Shown here: positions 1-5,449 of the stretch, piece after piece
How positions within the stretch are numbered: the first letter of the stretch is position 1
Layout of the letters: each line of letters begins with the position of its first letter
From: Candidatus Omnitrophota bacterium
Lineage (GTDB): Bacteria > Omnitrophota > Omnitrophia > Omnitrophales > JACROU01
Assembly: GCA_016206875.1 (NCBI GenBank)
Contig: JACQQR010000036.1
Coordinates: 1 to 8,565, forward strand
DNA: 8,565 nt
Direction: 5' to 3'
The notes under the pieces: model-generated
What the model was told of the DNA's origin: nothing
The model's database searches: none
Seen by the model: only the letters and a program-made list of their open reading frames with translations
Position numbers and translations under genes: made by a program

Positions 1-10
1 AAACCCTCAC

Positions 11-69
11 CCCTTCCCCTCTCCTTGCCCGCCTCGGCGGGTCCGCCTGTGGCGGAGAAGGGAGAGGGG
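11..69. repeat. Nested palindromic intergenic repeat (double mini-hairpin inside an outer inverted repeat)
   Basis: An outer inverted repeat pairs CCCCTCTCC (16-24) with GGAGAGGGG (61-69). Inside it lie two adjoining small hairpins: CCCGCC/GGCGGG (28-41, 2-nt centre) and TCCGCC/GGCGGA (42-56, 3-nt centre). No ORF is supported here. The layout is that of a non-autonomous palindromic (REP/MITE-like) element with a second small element inserted in its loop. It lies just upstream of the riboswitch and could also act as a terminator for whatever lies to the left, but no U-tract follows it. The structure is read directly from the sequence; its mobile origin is inferred. Confidence 0.75.
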
Positions 70-104
70 CCGCGAGTTAAGGTATTTAAATCCTATACGA
101 ACTT

Positions 105-268
105 AGGAAACAGGATATCAAGATTACTTATCCATTAAACGGAACGCGGTGTAAATCCGCGGCTGCCCCGCAACTGTAATCGGGCTGAAACATTCCACGA
201 AGCCACTTTCATTTGAAATATGAAGGGAAGGCGGGATGTTTGGTTTCGCCCGAAAGCCAGGAGACGAA
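105..268 (+). promoter_or_regulatory. Cobalamin (AdoCbl-type) riboswitch
   Basis: The conserved core is clear: an ACGGAA..CGGTGTAAATCCG segment (139-159), then GGCTGCCCCGCAACTGTAA (161-179), a GCCACTT...GAAGGGAAGGCG arm (202-233), and the B12 box AGCCAGGAGAC at 255-265. Supporting helices are visible: GGATA (113-117) with TATCC (129-133), AACATTCC (189-196) with GGGATGTT (233-240, one G-U), and CGGGC (181-185) with GCCCG (248-252). The outer limits are approximate. The B12 box ends 34 nt before the receptor start codon, and no hairpin followed by a U-run lies between them. This points to control of translation initiation (hiding the AAGGAAG Shine-Dalgarno at 287-293) rather than transcription termination. 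It should repress btuB, and possibly the operon, when cobalamin is plentiful. Confidence 0.95.
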
Positions 269-299
269 TGGATGAGAAAACTTCGAAAGGAAGAAGATC

Positions 300-2366
300 A
301 TGCAAAAAATATTTGCTTTCGTTTTAGCCTTGTCGTTGTCACTTGCCTCATCTGGAAATCTGCCGGCACAAACCAATCCAGTATCCCGAGAATTAGAACA
401 AATTCAAAAACTTCCGGAATCAAAGCCTGTAGCCGCAGTTTCAGAAAAAGAGCCGGTTTCTTCGGCGAAACTGAAATATCCGCAACCGGCGCAAAAATCT
501 TTTGTGGATGCGCAAGAATCTAAAGTTAAAGTAAGCACGGCGGGTCAGGCCGCTCACCCGGCGAGCGTCACAGAACCGATAGTGGTCACCGCCACACGCC
601 ATGCCCAGCCTGTATCGCAAATTGCGCTTCCTGTTACCGTAATCACCCGCGAAGATATTGAGCGGCAAGGCGACCTTCAGGTGTATGACGCACTCCGTTC
701 TGTGCCGGGGCTTACGATTTTGCGTAGCGGGCCCAGAGGAAGAGTGACGAGTCTTTTCTTGCGCGGGGCCAACTCCAATCAGGTTTTATTTATGGTAGAC
801 GGCGTGGAATATACCAGCCCGGGCACAGGGAATTTTAATCCCACGAATATTTTGCTGGAGGACATTGAACGCATTGAAGTCATTAAGGGGCCTCAAAGCA
901 CGCTTTATGGCTCAGACGCTATGGGTGGAGTGATTCATGTTATTACGCGGAAAGGGAAGCTGGGCCGTCCGAAAATTAACGGAAAAATAGAGTATGGCTC
1001 AGAGCGCACGCTGTATGAGGCGGGCACCGTTTCCGGCCAAATAGGGAAGTTCGATTATCTGGGCTCGATTGCCCGTCTTGATTCAACCACGGGCACAGCC
1101 AAGCGGCGTATTGAGAATGATCGTTATGAAGACATCAATGTTTCGGGCCGTGGAGGCATGCGCTTGCCTGCCAACTCAAAGCTTGAGCTCAATTATCGTT
1201 TTATGAGCGGATTTACTCCCGTGGATGATGGGGCATTTCTCAATGACTCCAATCGCTGGAGCAAAACAAAAGACAACACCCTAGGGACTTTTCTTACGTT
1301 AAATCCGTTTACTTGGCTCAAAAATATTCTCAAGTTCTCCTACTTTGACGAACGAACGCTCTCCGTGGATCCGGCAGATTCGGGCCTCCGGCGGCCGCAG
1401 ATTGAATCCGTATTTAAGTTGGATGCCCAAGTCTATACCTTTGACTGGCAAAACGAAATCCGTCCTTTCGAAACCAATACGGTAACGGGGGGCTATGAAT
1501 ACGAAATTCAACGCGCCGATAACCGGACTTTTGACAGAATTTTGCGCAACGGGGGATACTATATTCAAGATCAGCAGTCATTTTGGGATCGTTTGTTCCT
1601 CACCGCAGGTGTGCGTCTTGAAGAGAACAACGCTTTCGGAAATAGTCTGAATCCTAAAATCTCCGCAGCCTATCTCATCAAAAAAACGAACACGAAATTC
1701 AAGGCGGATTTTGGAACCGGATTTCGGACACCCACCTTGAACCAGCTTTATTTCCCGAATTTTGGAAATCCCGGGCTCCGGCCGGAAGAATCCCGTTCCT
1801 TTGACTGGGGGGTAGAACAAACCCTGCCGTTTTGGGATTCAAAAATCGGAGCAGATATGTATCACACGCATTTTAATAATTTAATTCAGGCTGTTGCGAA
1901 TCCTCTTAAGCCGGGCTGGTCAATGGCAGCAAATACAGGCAAGGCTGTGGTAGATGGAATCGAGCTTTCAGTGGACTCTCAGCCCATCAAAAAAGTGCTC
2001 ACCCTTTCCGGTTTTTATTCCTATATGGTTACAGTGGATAAAAGCCTGGCCGGAAGCGCGCTTTTGCGGCGTCCCAAGAATTCAGGGGGCGTTACGGTGA
2101 ATCTTCATTTATGGGATAAATGGAATTTAAATGTAGATGCAAATTTTGTAGGCAATCGCAAAGATAGTTCTTTTGTGTTCGGCCGGCCCCGGTTTGAAGT
2201 GAACAAGGGATATGGAATTTTGAATGCGAAATTAAGTTATGACGTGACGAAATATTGGCAAGTTTATGCCCATGGAGAGAATATAACCAACGAAGATTAC
2301 GAAGATGTTTTAGGCTTCCAAACCTCCGGCGCCCTCTTGTTCGGGGGAGTAAAAATGAATTATTAA
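300..2366 (+). CDS. btuB: TonB-dependent vitamin B12 (corrinoid) outer-membrane receptor, BtuB-like
   Basis: Outer-membrane beta-barrel receptor of 688 residues that should import cobalamin or other corrinoids using TonB energy. Residues 1-24 form a signal peptide (K3, hydrophobic core, cleavage near LPAQ-T). A TonB box, TEPIVVTATR, lies at 91-100. The plug domain spans about 105-220 with FLRGANSNQVLFMVDGVE and IERIEVIKGPQSTLYGSDAMGG-type motifs. The barrel follows, with a GFRTPTLNQLYFPNFGNPGL signature and a C-terminal aromatic residue (Tyr688). The start at 300 has AAGGAAG 6 nt upstream. The family assignment to BtuB rests on the riboswitch directly before it and the B12 genes after it. Sequence alone would allow another siderophore-type receptor. 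Oddity: about 65 Ala/Pro/Lys/Glu-rich residues separate the signal peptide from the TonB box, whereas in E. coli BtuB the box is near the mature N-terminus. Confidence 0.93.
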   Translation: MQKIFAFVLALSLSLASSGNLPAQTNPVSRELEQIQKLPESKPVAAVSEKEPVSSAKLKYPQPAQKSFVDAQESKVKVSTAGQAAHPASVTEPIVVTATRHAQPVSQIALPVTVITREDIERQGDLQVYDALRSVPGLTILRSGPRGRVTSLFLRGANSNQVLFMVDGVEYTSPGTGNFNPTNILLEDIERIEVIKGPQSTLYGSDAMGGVIHVITRKGKLGRPKINGKIEYGSERTLYEAGTVSGQIGKFDYLGSIARLDSTTGTAKRRIENDRYEDINVSGRGGMRLPANSKLELNYRFMSGFTPVDDGAFLNDSNRWSKTKDNTLGTFLTLNPFTWLKNILKFSYFDERTLSVDPADSGLRRPQIESVFKLDAQVYTFDWQNEIRPFETNTVTGGYEYEIQRADNRTFDRILRNGGYYIQDQQSFWDRLFLTAGVRLEENNAFGNSLNPKISAAYLIKKTNTKFKADFGTGFRTPTLNQLYFPNFGNPGLRPEESRSFDWGVEQTLPFWDSKIGADMYHTHFNNLIQAVANPLKPGWSMAANTGKAVVDGIELSVDSQPIKKVLTLSGFYSYMVTVDKSLAGSALLRRPKNSGGVTVNLHLWDKWNLNVDANFVGNRKDSSFVFGRPRFEVNKGYGILNAKLSYDVTKYWQVYAHGENITNEDYEDVLGFQTSGALLFGGVKMNY

Positions 2367-2371
2367 CCATG

Positions 2372-2399
2372 TTGTGTTTGCGAAATCTTACTTTATAAT
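2372..2399 (+). promoter_or_regulatory. Candidate internal sigma70-type promoter
   Basis: In the 57-bp gap after btuB there is a perfect -10 hexamer TATAAT (2394-2399). A weaker -35, TTGTGT (2372-2377), lies 16 nt upstream. Transcription would start near 2406, about 24 nt before the small-protein start codon. The hexamer lies between the inverted repeat arms TTGCG (2378-2382) and CGCAA (2401-2405), which could be chance or an operator. If active, it would transcribe the biosynthetic genes without the riboswitch leader. Confidence 0.45.
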
Positions 2400-2429
2400 A
2401 CGCAACCAAATCAATCAGGGAGGATGTAC

Positions 2430-2657
2430 ATGTTCAAAACTTTGATTTTTCTGCATCACATCGGCATTGAAATTATGGGAAAAGAATACGAGCCCGAAGG
2501 CGTGGTTCAGCACGTGTGCTTAATTGTCATATCGTCGATATTTCTTTTTTTCACCGTGTACGGATTTATCGCGTTTATGAAAAAGCTCTTCGGCAAGGCC
2601 AAGGCAGTGAATCCGGCTATGCAGCCCGGAAATCAAAAAACGGGTCAGACGAGCTAG
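2430..2657 (+). CDS. Small single-pass membrane protein of unknown function
   Basis: I do not recognise this family. The start chosen is ATG 2430 (75 residues) because GGGAGG (2418-2423) is 6 nt upstream of it. The ATG at 2424 directly abuts that Shine-Dalgarno and is less likely. The protein has a short hydrophobic or amphipathic N-terminus with a His-His pair (H9, H10), an acidic stretch (KEYEPEG, 18-24), one strong transmembrane helix at about 29-50 rich in Ile/Phe/Val, and a basic tail (KKLFGKAK) predicted to be cytoplasmic, ending polar. H28 and C30 lie at the membrane entry. The gene sits between btuB and cbiA, 30 bp before the latter, so a role in corrinoid or cobalt handling is possible by context only. 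It lacks the His-rich motif I would expect of CbtB and is too short for known B12 permeases. Confidence 0.7.
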   Translation: MFKTLIFLHHIGIEIMGKEYEPEGVVQHVCLIVISSIFLFFTVYGFIAFMKKLFGKAKAVNPAMQPGNQKTGQTS

Positions 2658-2687
2658 AAGCGCTCTTCGGTTCGCTTCACCCCGCAA

Positions 2688-4085
2688 ATGCACAATTCTT
2701 CTTTTATGATTGCAGGAACCCATTCGGGCTGCGGCAAAACTACGGCGGCTGTCGCGGTTTTGTCCGCGCTTGCCCGGCGGGGCCTTGTTGTTCAAGCCTT
2801 CAAGGCCGGCCCGGATTACATCGACCCCACGTATCATAATCTTGCTTGCCCCAATCAACGCAGCCGCAATCTGGACCTTTGGCTGTGTGATGCGCCCACG
2901 GTGAAACGTTATTTCCGCCGCGGCCAGAACCACAGCGAAGTTTCCGTGGTGGAAGGCGTGATGGGACTTTTCGACGGAAAAATGGGAAAGAACGTAGACA
3001 CTTCTTCCCGGGCTCTTTCCAAAATGCTTGAGATTCCCGTGATTTTGGTGATTGATGCCGGGGGCATGGCTCAATCTGTAGGGGCCTACGTACACGGTTT
3101 CCTGAACTTTGACCCGGCGGTTAGAATGGCCGGGATCATTTTAAATCGTATCTCCGGCCAGGGGCATTTCACCTTTCTCAAAGATTGGATTGAATCGCAC
3201 TTTTCTGTGCCCGTTCTCGGCTATTTGCCGAAAGATGCGCGGCTGGAAATTCCCGAGCGGCATTTAGGACTGGTGCCTTCACTCGAGCAGAGCATAGACA
3301 TACAACACTTCGCGAAAACCGCGGAACAGTTTATTAATATCAATCTGCTGCTGGAAAAAACTTCAGGAATTTCAAGGGACGACTCTCCCCGCAGCGAAAC
3401 CAGCAGCGAAACCAGGGACGGTTCTCCGGAGAGGACCGTCCCTATTATCCGTATCGCAATGGCCTATGACGCAGCGTTTCATTTTTATTACGAAGACGCG
3501 CTCGAGGATATGCGCGAAGAAGGATTTGAGTTCACTCAATTTTCGCCGCTTAAGGATAAAGAAGTGCCTCAGGACGCAGACTTATTGTATTTGGGAGGCG
3601 GTTTTCCCGAGGTGTTTGCGCGGGAACTTTCTCGGAATCATTCCATGCTTCAGTCTCTCAGAAGTTGGATTGCCCATCGCAAGCCGGTTTTTGGGGAATG
3701 CGGAGGCTTGATTTATCTTACCGAGGGTTTCCGGGACAAAGACGGAACGATGTTCCCTTTTATTGGGGCCATTGCGGGAAAAATCCGCATGACGGAAAAA
3801 CTGCAGAATTTTGGATATAAAGAAGTAAAACCGCTCCGGGATACATTTTTATTTCAGGCCGGGGAGCCGGTACGTGTACATGAATTTCATTATTCGAGCT
3901 GGGAGCAAGACGAAGAGGCCGCCGCCAGGCTTGCTTCAAAATGCGCGTTTGAAACGGCCGGATCCGGCACACAAACGGGATATTGGGATGGCCAGATTTT
4001 AGCCTCCTATTATCATTGCCATTTAGGGGCGTATCCTAAGACCTTTCAGCGACTCAGGAGCTCTTATGAAATACAGGCTCACTAG
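2688..4085 (+). CDS. cbiA: Cobyrinate a,c-diamide synthase
   Basis: Glutamine- and ATP-dependent amidation of the a and c carboxylates of cobyrinic acid (465 residues, normal length for CbiA/CobB). The N-terminal dethiobiotin-synthetase-like domain has the P-loop GTHSGCGKTT (10-19), AFKAGPDYIDPTYH (37-50) and EGVMGLFDG (89-97). The C-terminal class-I glutamine amidotransferase domain begins at about 253 (IIRIAMAYDAAFHFYYED), with LYLGGGFPE (300-308), the nucleophile Cys338 in GECGG, and the catalytic-His region YYHCHLG (441-447). No convincing Shine-Dalgarno precedes ATG 2688. The alternative is M7 at 2706, and either may be coupled to the small gene 30 bp upstream. The gene overlaps the next by 20 bp. 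Oddity: residues about 230-251, the interdomain linker, are encoded by a palindromic repeat. The B12 context argues against the related CfbB or CobB (hydrogenobyrinate) roles, but those cannot be separated by sequence alone. Confidence 0.93.
   Translation: MHNSSFMIAGTHSGCGKTTAAVAVLSALARRGLVVQAFKAGPDYIDPTYHNLACPNQRSRNLDLWLCDAPTVKRYFRRGQNHSEVSVVEGVMGLFDGKMGKNVDTSSRALSKMLEIPVILVIDAGGMAQSVGAYVHGFLNFDPAVRMAGIILNRISGQGHFTFLKDWIESHFSVPVLGYLPKDARLEIPERHLGLVPSLEQSIDIQHFAKTAEQFININLLLEKTSGISRDDSPRSETSSETRDGSPERTVPIIRIAMAYDAAFHFYYEDALEDMREEGFEFTQFSPLKDKEVPQDADLLYLGGGFPEVFARELSRNHSMLQSLRSWIAHRKPVFGECGGLIYLTEGFRDKDGTMFPFIGAIAGKIRMTEKLQNFGYKEVKPLRDTFLFQAGEPVRVHEFHYSSWEQDEEAAARLASKCAFETAGSGTQTGYWDGQILASYYHCHLGAYPKTFQRLRSSYEIQAH
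3375..3443 (+). repeat. Palindromic repeat element inserted in frame within cbiA
   Basis: The 13-mer GGGACGGTTCTCC (3415-3427) is followed at once by its near inverted copy GGAGAGGACCGTCCC (3428-3442). Together they give a 12-bp stem (3415-3426 with 3431-3442, one G-T pair) closed by a CGGA loop. A degenerate direct copy, GGGACGACTCTCC (11 of 13 identical), lies at 3376-3388. Between the copies is a perfect 12-bp tandem repeat, GCAGCGAAACCA, at 3391-3402 and 3403-3414. The whole block is about 69 bp (23 codons), stays open in the cbiA frame, and encodes a hydrophilic Ser/Arg/Glu-rich linker. Its look matches REP-type elements linked to IS200-like (RAYT) transposases; that link is recalled, not tested. 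Confidence 0.75.
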
Positions 4086-4659
4086 AATTTATACGAAGAC
4101 CGGCGACCAGGGGCTCACGGGTCTTGCCGGCGGCAAGCGCGTGCGCAAAGATTCAGCGCGAATCGAGACCTATGGCTCCACCGATGAACTCAATGCGGTG
4201 ATTGGCCTTGCGCGCGCTTACTTAGCCAAAGAAAAAATTCCGGCCGGAGTGCGCCGAGAAGTAGACGGATTTTTGGAGCGGGTTCAGCATGAACTATTCA
4301 ATTTAGGTTCCGATCTGGCGCATCCTCAAGGCGCCAAGCCCGGCCGCACGCCTCTTTTAGCCGACGAGCACGTAACGTACCTCGAGGGAAAAATTGATTT
4401 GTGGCAAAAAGAACTCAAGCCCTTGAAAGAATTTATTTTACGCGGCGGCGGGGGGGTAGCATCATGGCTTCATTTTGCCTGCACAGTGGCCCGGCGCGCT
4501 GAACGCGCCGCGGTGCACTTAATGAATGAAGAAGAAATCGCGCCCTGTAATGTGAAATACCTCAATCGATTGAATGATGCGCTTTTTGTGCTGGCCCGCT
4601 GGACGGCCCTGAAACTGAATCAACAAGAAGTGTTGTGGGATTATGAGACTCTGGAATAG
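4066..4659 (+). CDS. pduO: Cob(I)alamin adenosyltransferase, PduO type
   Basis: Transfers the 5'-deoxyadenosyl group of ATP to Co(I) corrinoid, forming the upper ligand of AdoCbl (197 residues, typical). Family marks: the N-terminal ATP-binding TRIYTKTGDQGLTGLAGG (6-23), RIETYGSTDELNAVIGLA (32-49), LFNLGSDLAHP (77-87), FILRGGGG (123-130), the ARRAER helix (142-147) and YLNRLNDALFVLAR (165-178). ATG 4066 has CAGGAG (4055-4060) 5 nt upstream and overlaps cbiA by 20 bp, so the two are probably translationally coupled. Oddity: the helix normally read as A-R-T-V-x-RRAER here has Cys139 instead of the first Arg (the position of human MMAB Arg186, by my alignment from memory). Arg126 also replaces the usual Pro in FILPGG. 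The protein is otherwise intact. The analogous gene is also called cobO or cobA in other systems, but this fold is the PduO/MMAB one. Confidence 0.93.
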   Translation: MKYRLTRIYTKTGDQGLTGLAGGKRVRKDSARIETYGSTDELNAVIGLARAYLAKEKIPAGVRREVDGFLERVQHELFNLGSDLAHPQGAKPGRTPLLADEHVTYLEGKIDLWQKELKPLKEFILRGGGGVASWLHFACTVARRAERAAVHLMNEEEIAPCNVKYLNRLNDALFVLARWTALKLNQQEVLWDYETLE

Positions 4660-4720
4660 TTGCCACAGCCGAGAATACGGCAGTTCAGTGACTGTAGCAT
4701 TGTCTGAAAAACAAAGTCTC

Positions 4721-4780
4721 TGGGTTCCCGCTTTTCCGCCCCGGCGGACCAGCCGAGGCTGGCGCGGGTTAAGTGGAATG
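4721..4780. repeat. Second nested palindromic repeat between adenosyltransferase and bluB
   Basis: Two adjoining mini-hairpins, TCCGCC/GGCGGA (4735-4748) and CCAGCC/GGCTGG (4749-4762), each with a 2-nt centre, sit inside a degenerate outer repeat: TTCCCGCTT side (4725-4733) against GCGGG (4764-4768) and AAGTGGAATGAC (4771-4782). The outer part resembles the common GATTCCCGC...GCGGGAATGAC intergenic repeat. The rest of this gap (4660-4720) has only a small hairpin near 4667-4680 (GCCG/CGGC). No gene or convincing promoter was seen in the gap. The element could form an mRNA structure just ahead of the bluB Shine-Dalgarno. Confidence 0.68.
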
Positions 4781-4794
4781 ACAAACGAGGTTTT

Positions 4795-5439
4795 ATGCAG
4801 CTCACTTTTGAAGAGCGTGAAGCATTTTACAAAGTAATTTTTTCGCGGCGTGATGTGCGCGAGGGGTTTCTTCCCGACCCGATTCCGGAAGAAGCGCTGG
4901 GACGTATCCTTGAAGCGGCGCATCATGCCGGCTCCGTAGGATTTATGCAGCCGTGGAATTTTATATTGATTGACAGTGCGGGTATCAAAAAGAAAGTGAA
5001 AGAAATATTCACGCGTGAAAATCAAAAGGCCGCAGAAAATTATTCCGGAGATCGCGGCCGGTTATATCGTTCGTTCAAATTGGAAGGCATACTGGAGTCG
5101 CCGCTGAATATTGCCGTGACGTGTGACCCGGGCCGCGGCGGCGAGCATGTTCTGGGCCGCAATACTATCCGCGAAACGGATCTGTTCAGCACTTGCTGCG
5201 CCATTCAAAATTTGTGGCTGGCTGCCCGCGCCGAAGGTATTGGAATCGGCTGGGTGAGCATTATCAATCCCGGGGAAGTGAAGGCGCTGCTTGGCATTCC
5301 CGAATCCATTTCGCTGGTGTCCTATCTTTGCGCCGGTTATGTGGCCGAATTTGCCGCCCAACCTATGCTTGAGACCAAAGGCTGGGCCAGCCGGATTCCG
5401 CTCGAGAACGTGGTATTTCGAAATGGGTGGAAACAATAG
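4795..5439 (+). CDS. bluB: 5,6-dimethylbenzimidazole synthase (aerobic, flavin-dependent)
   Basis: Oxygen-dependent fragmentation of reduced FMN to 5,6-dimethylbenzimidazole, the lower ligand base of cobalamin; nitroreductase-like fold, 214 residues. Diagnostic stretches are FSRRDVR (16-22), AAHHAGSVGFMQPWNF (41-56), FKLEGILESPLNIAVTCD (94-111) with GRGG after it, VLGRNTIRETD (119-129), CAIQNLWLAARAEGIGIGW (135-153) and a C-terminal GW..R.PL motif (196-203). These separate BluB from ordinary nitroreductases. The start at 4795 has ACGAGG 4 nt upstream. A small deviation is Gly46 where I recall Pro in the usual HHAPSVGFMQPW run. BluB implies that the host meets oxygen and makes true cobalamin with a DMB base, in line with the nearby cobT and cobC. 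Confidence 0.95.
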   Translation: MQLTFEEREAFYKVIFSRRDVREGFLPDPIPEEALGRILEAAHHAGSVGFMQPWNFILIDSAGIKKKVKEIFTRENQKAAENYSGDRGRLYRSFKLEGILESPLNIAVTCDPGRGGEHVLGRNTIRETDLFSTCCAIQNLWLAARAEGIGIGWVSIINPGEVKALLGIPESISLVSYLCAGYVAEFAAQPMLETKGWASRIPLENVVFRNGWKQ

Positions 5440-5449
5440 GAGAAGAACG

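Noticed and set aside
73..99. Possible promoter for the riboswitch transcript (TATACG at 94-99)
   Set aside because: No acceptable -35 is found at the right spacing, so the promoter could be here or left of the window.
236..523. An open frame overlapping the riboswitch B12 box and the start of btuB
   Set aside because: It lies in another frame of the riboswitch and the BtuB signal-peptide region, has no family resemblance and an Arg/Ser-rich composition typical of a shadow frame.
2520..3095. A 191-codon open frame on the - strand across the small gene and cbiA
   Set aside because: It is opposite well-supported coding sequence with a P-loop domain, and its translation is His/Arg-rich with no recognisable motif.
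3391..3414. Two tandem 12-bp units considered as a CRISPR or VNTR array
   Set aside because: There are only two abutting copies with no spacers, so it is a local duplication within the palindromic insert.
5291..5449. Upstream extension of the cobC frame into bluB
   Set aside because: The extra N-terminal residues come from bluB coding sequence in another frame. The histidine phosphatase fold begins at about 5453, and AGGAG points to TTG 5450.
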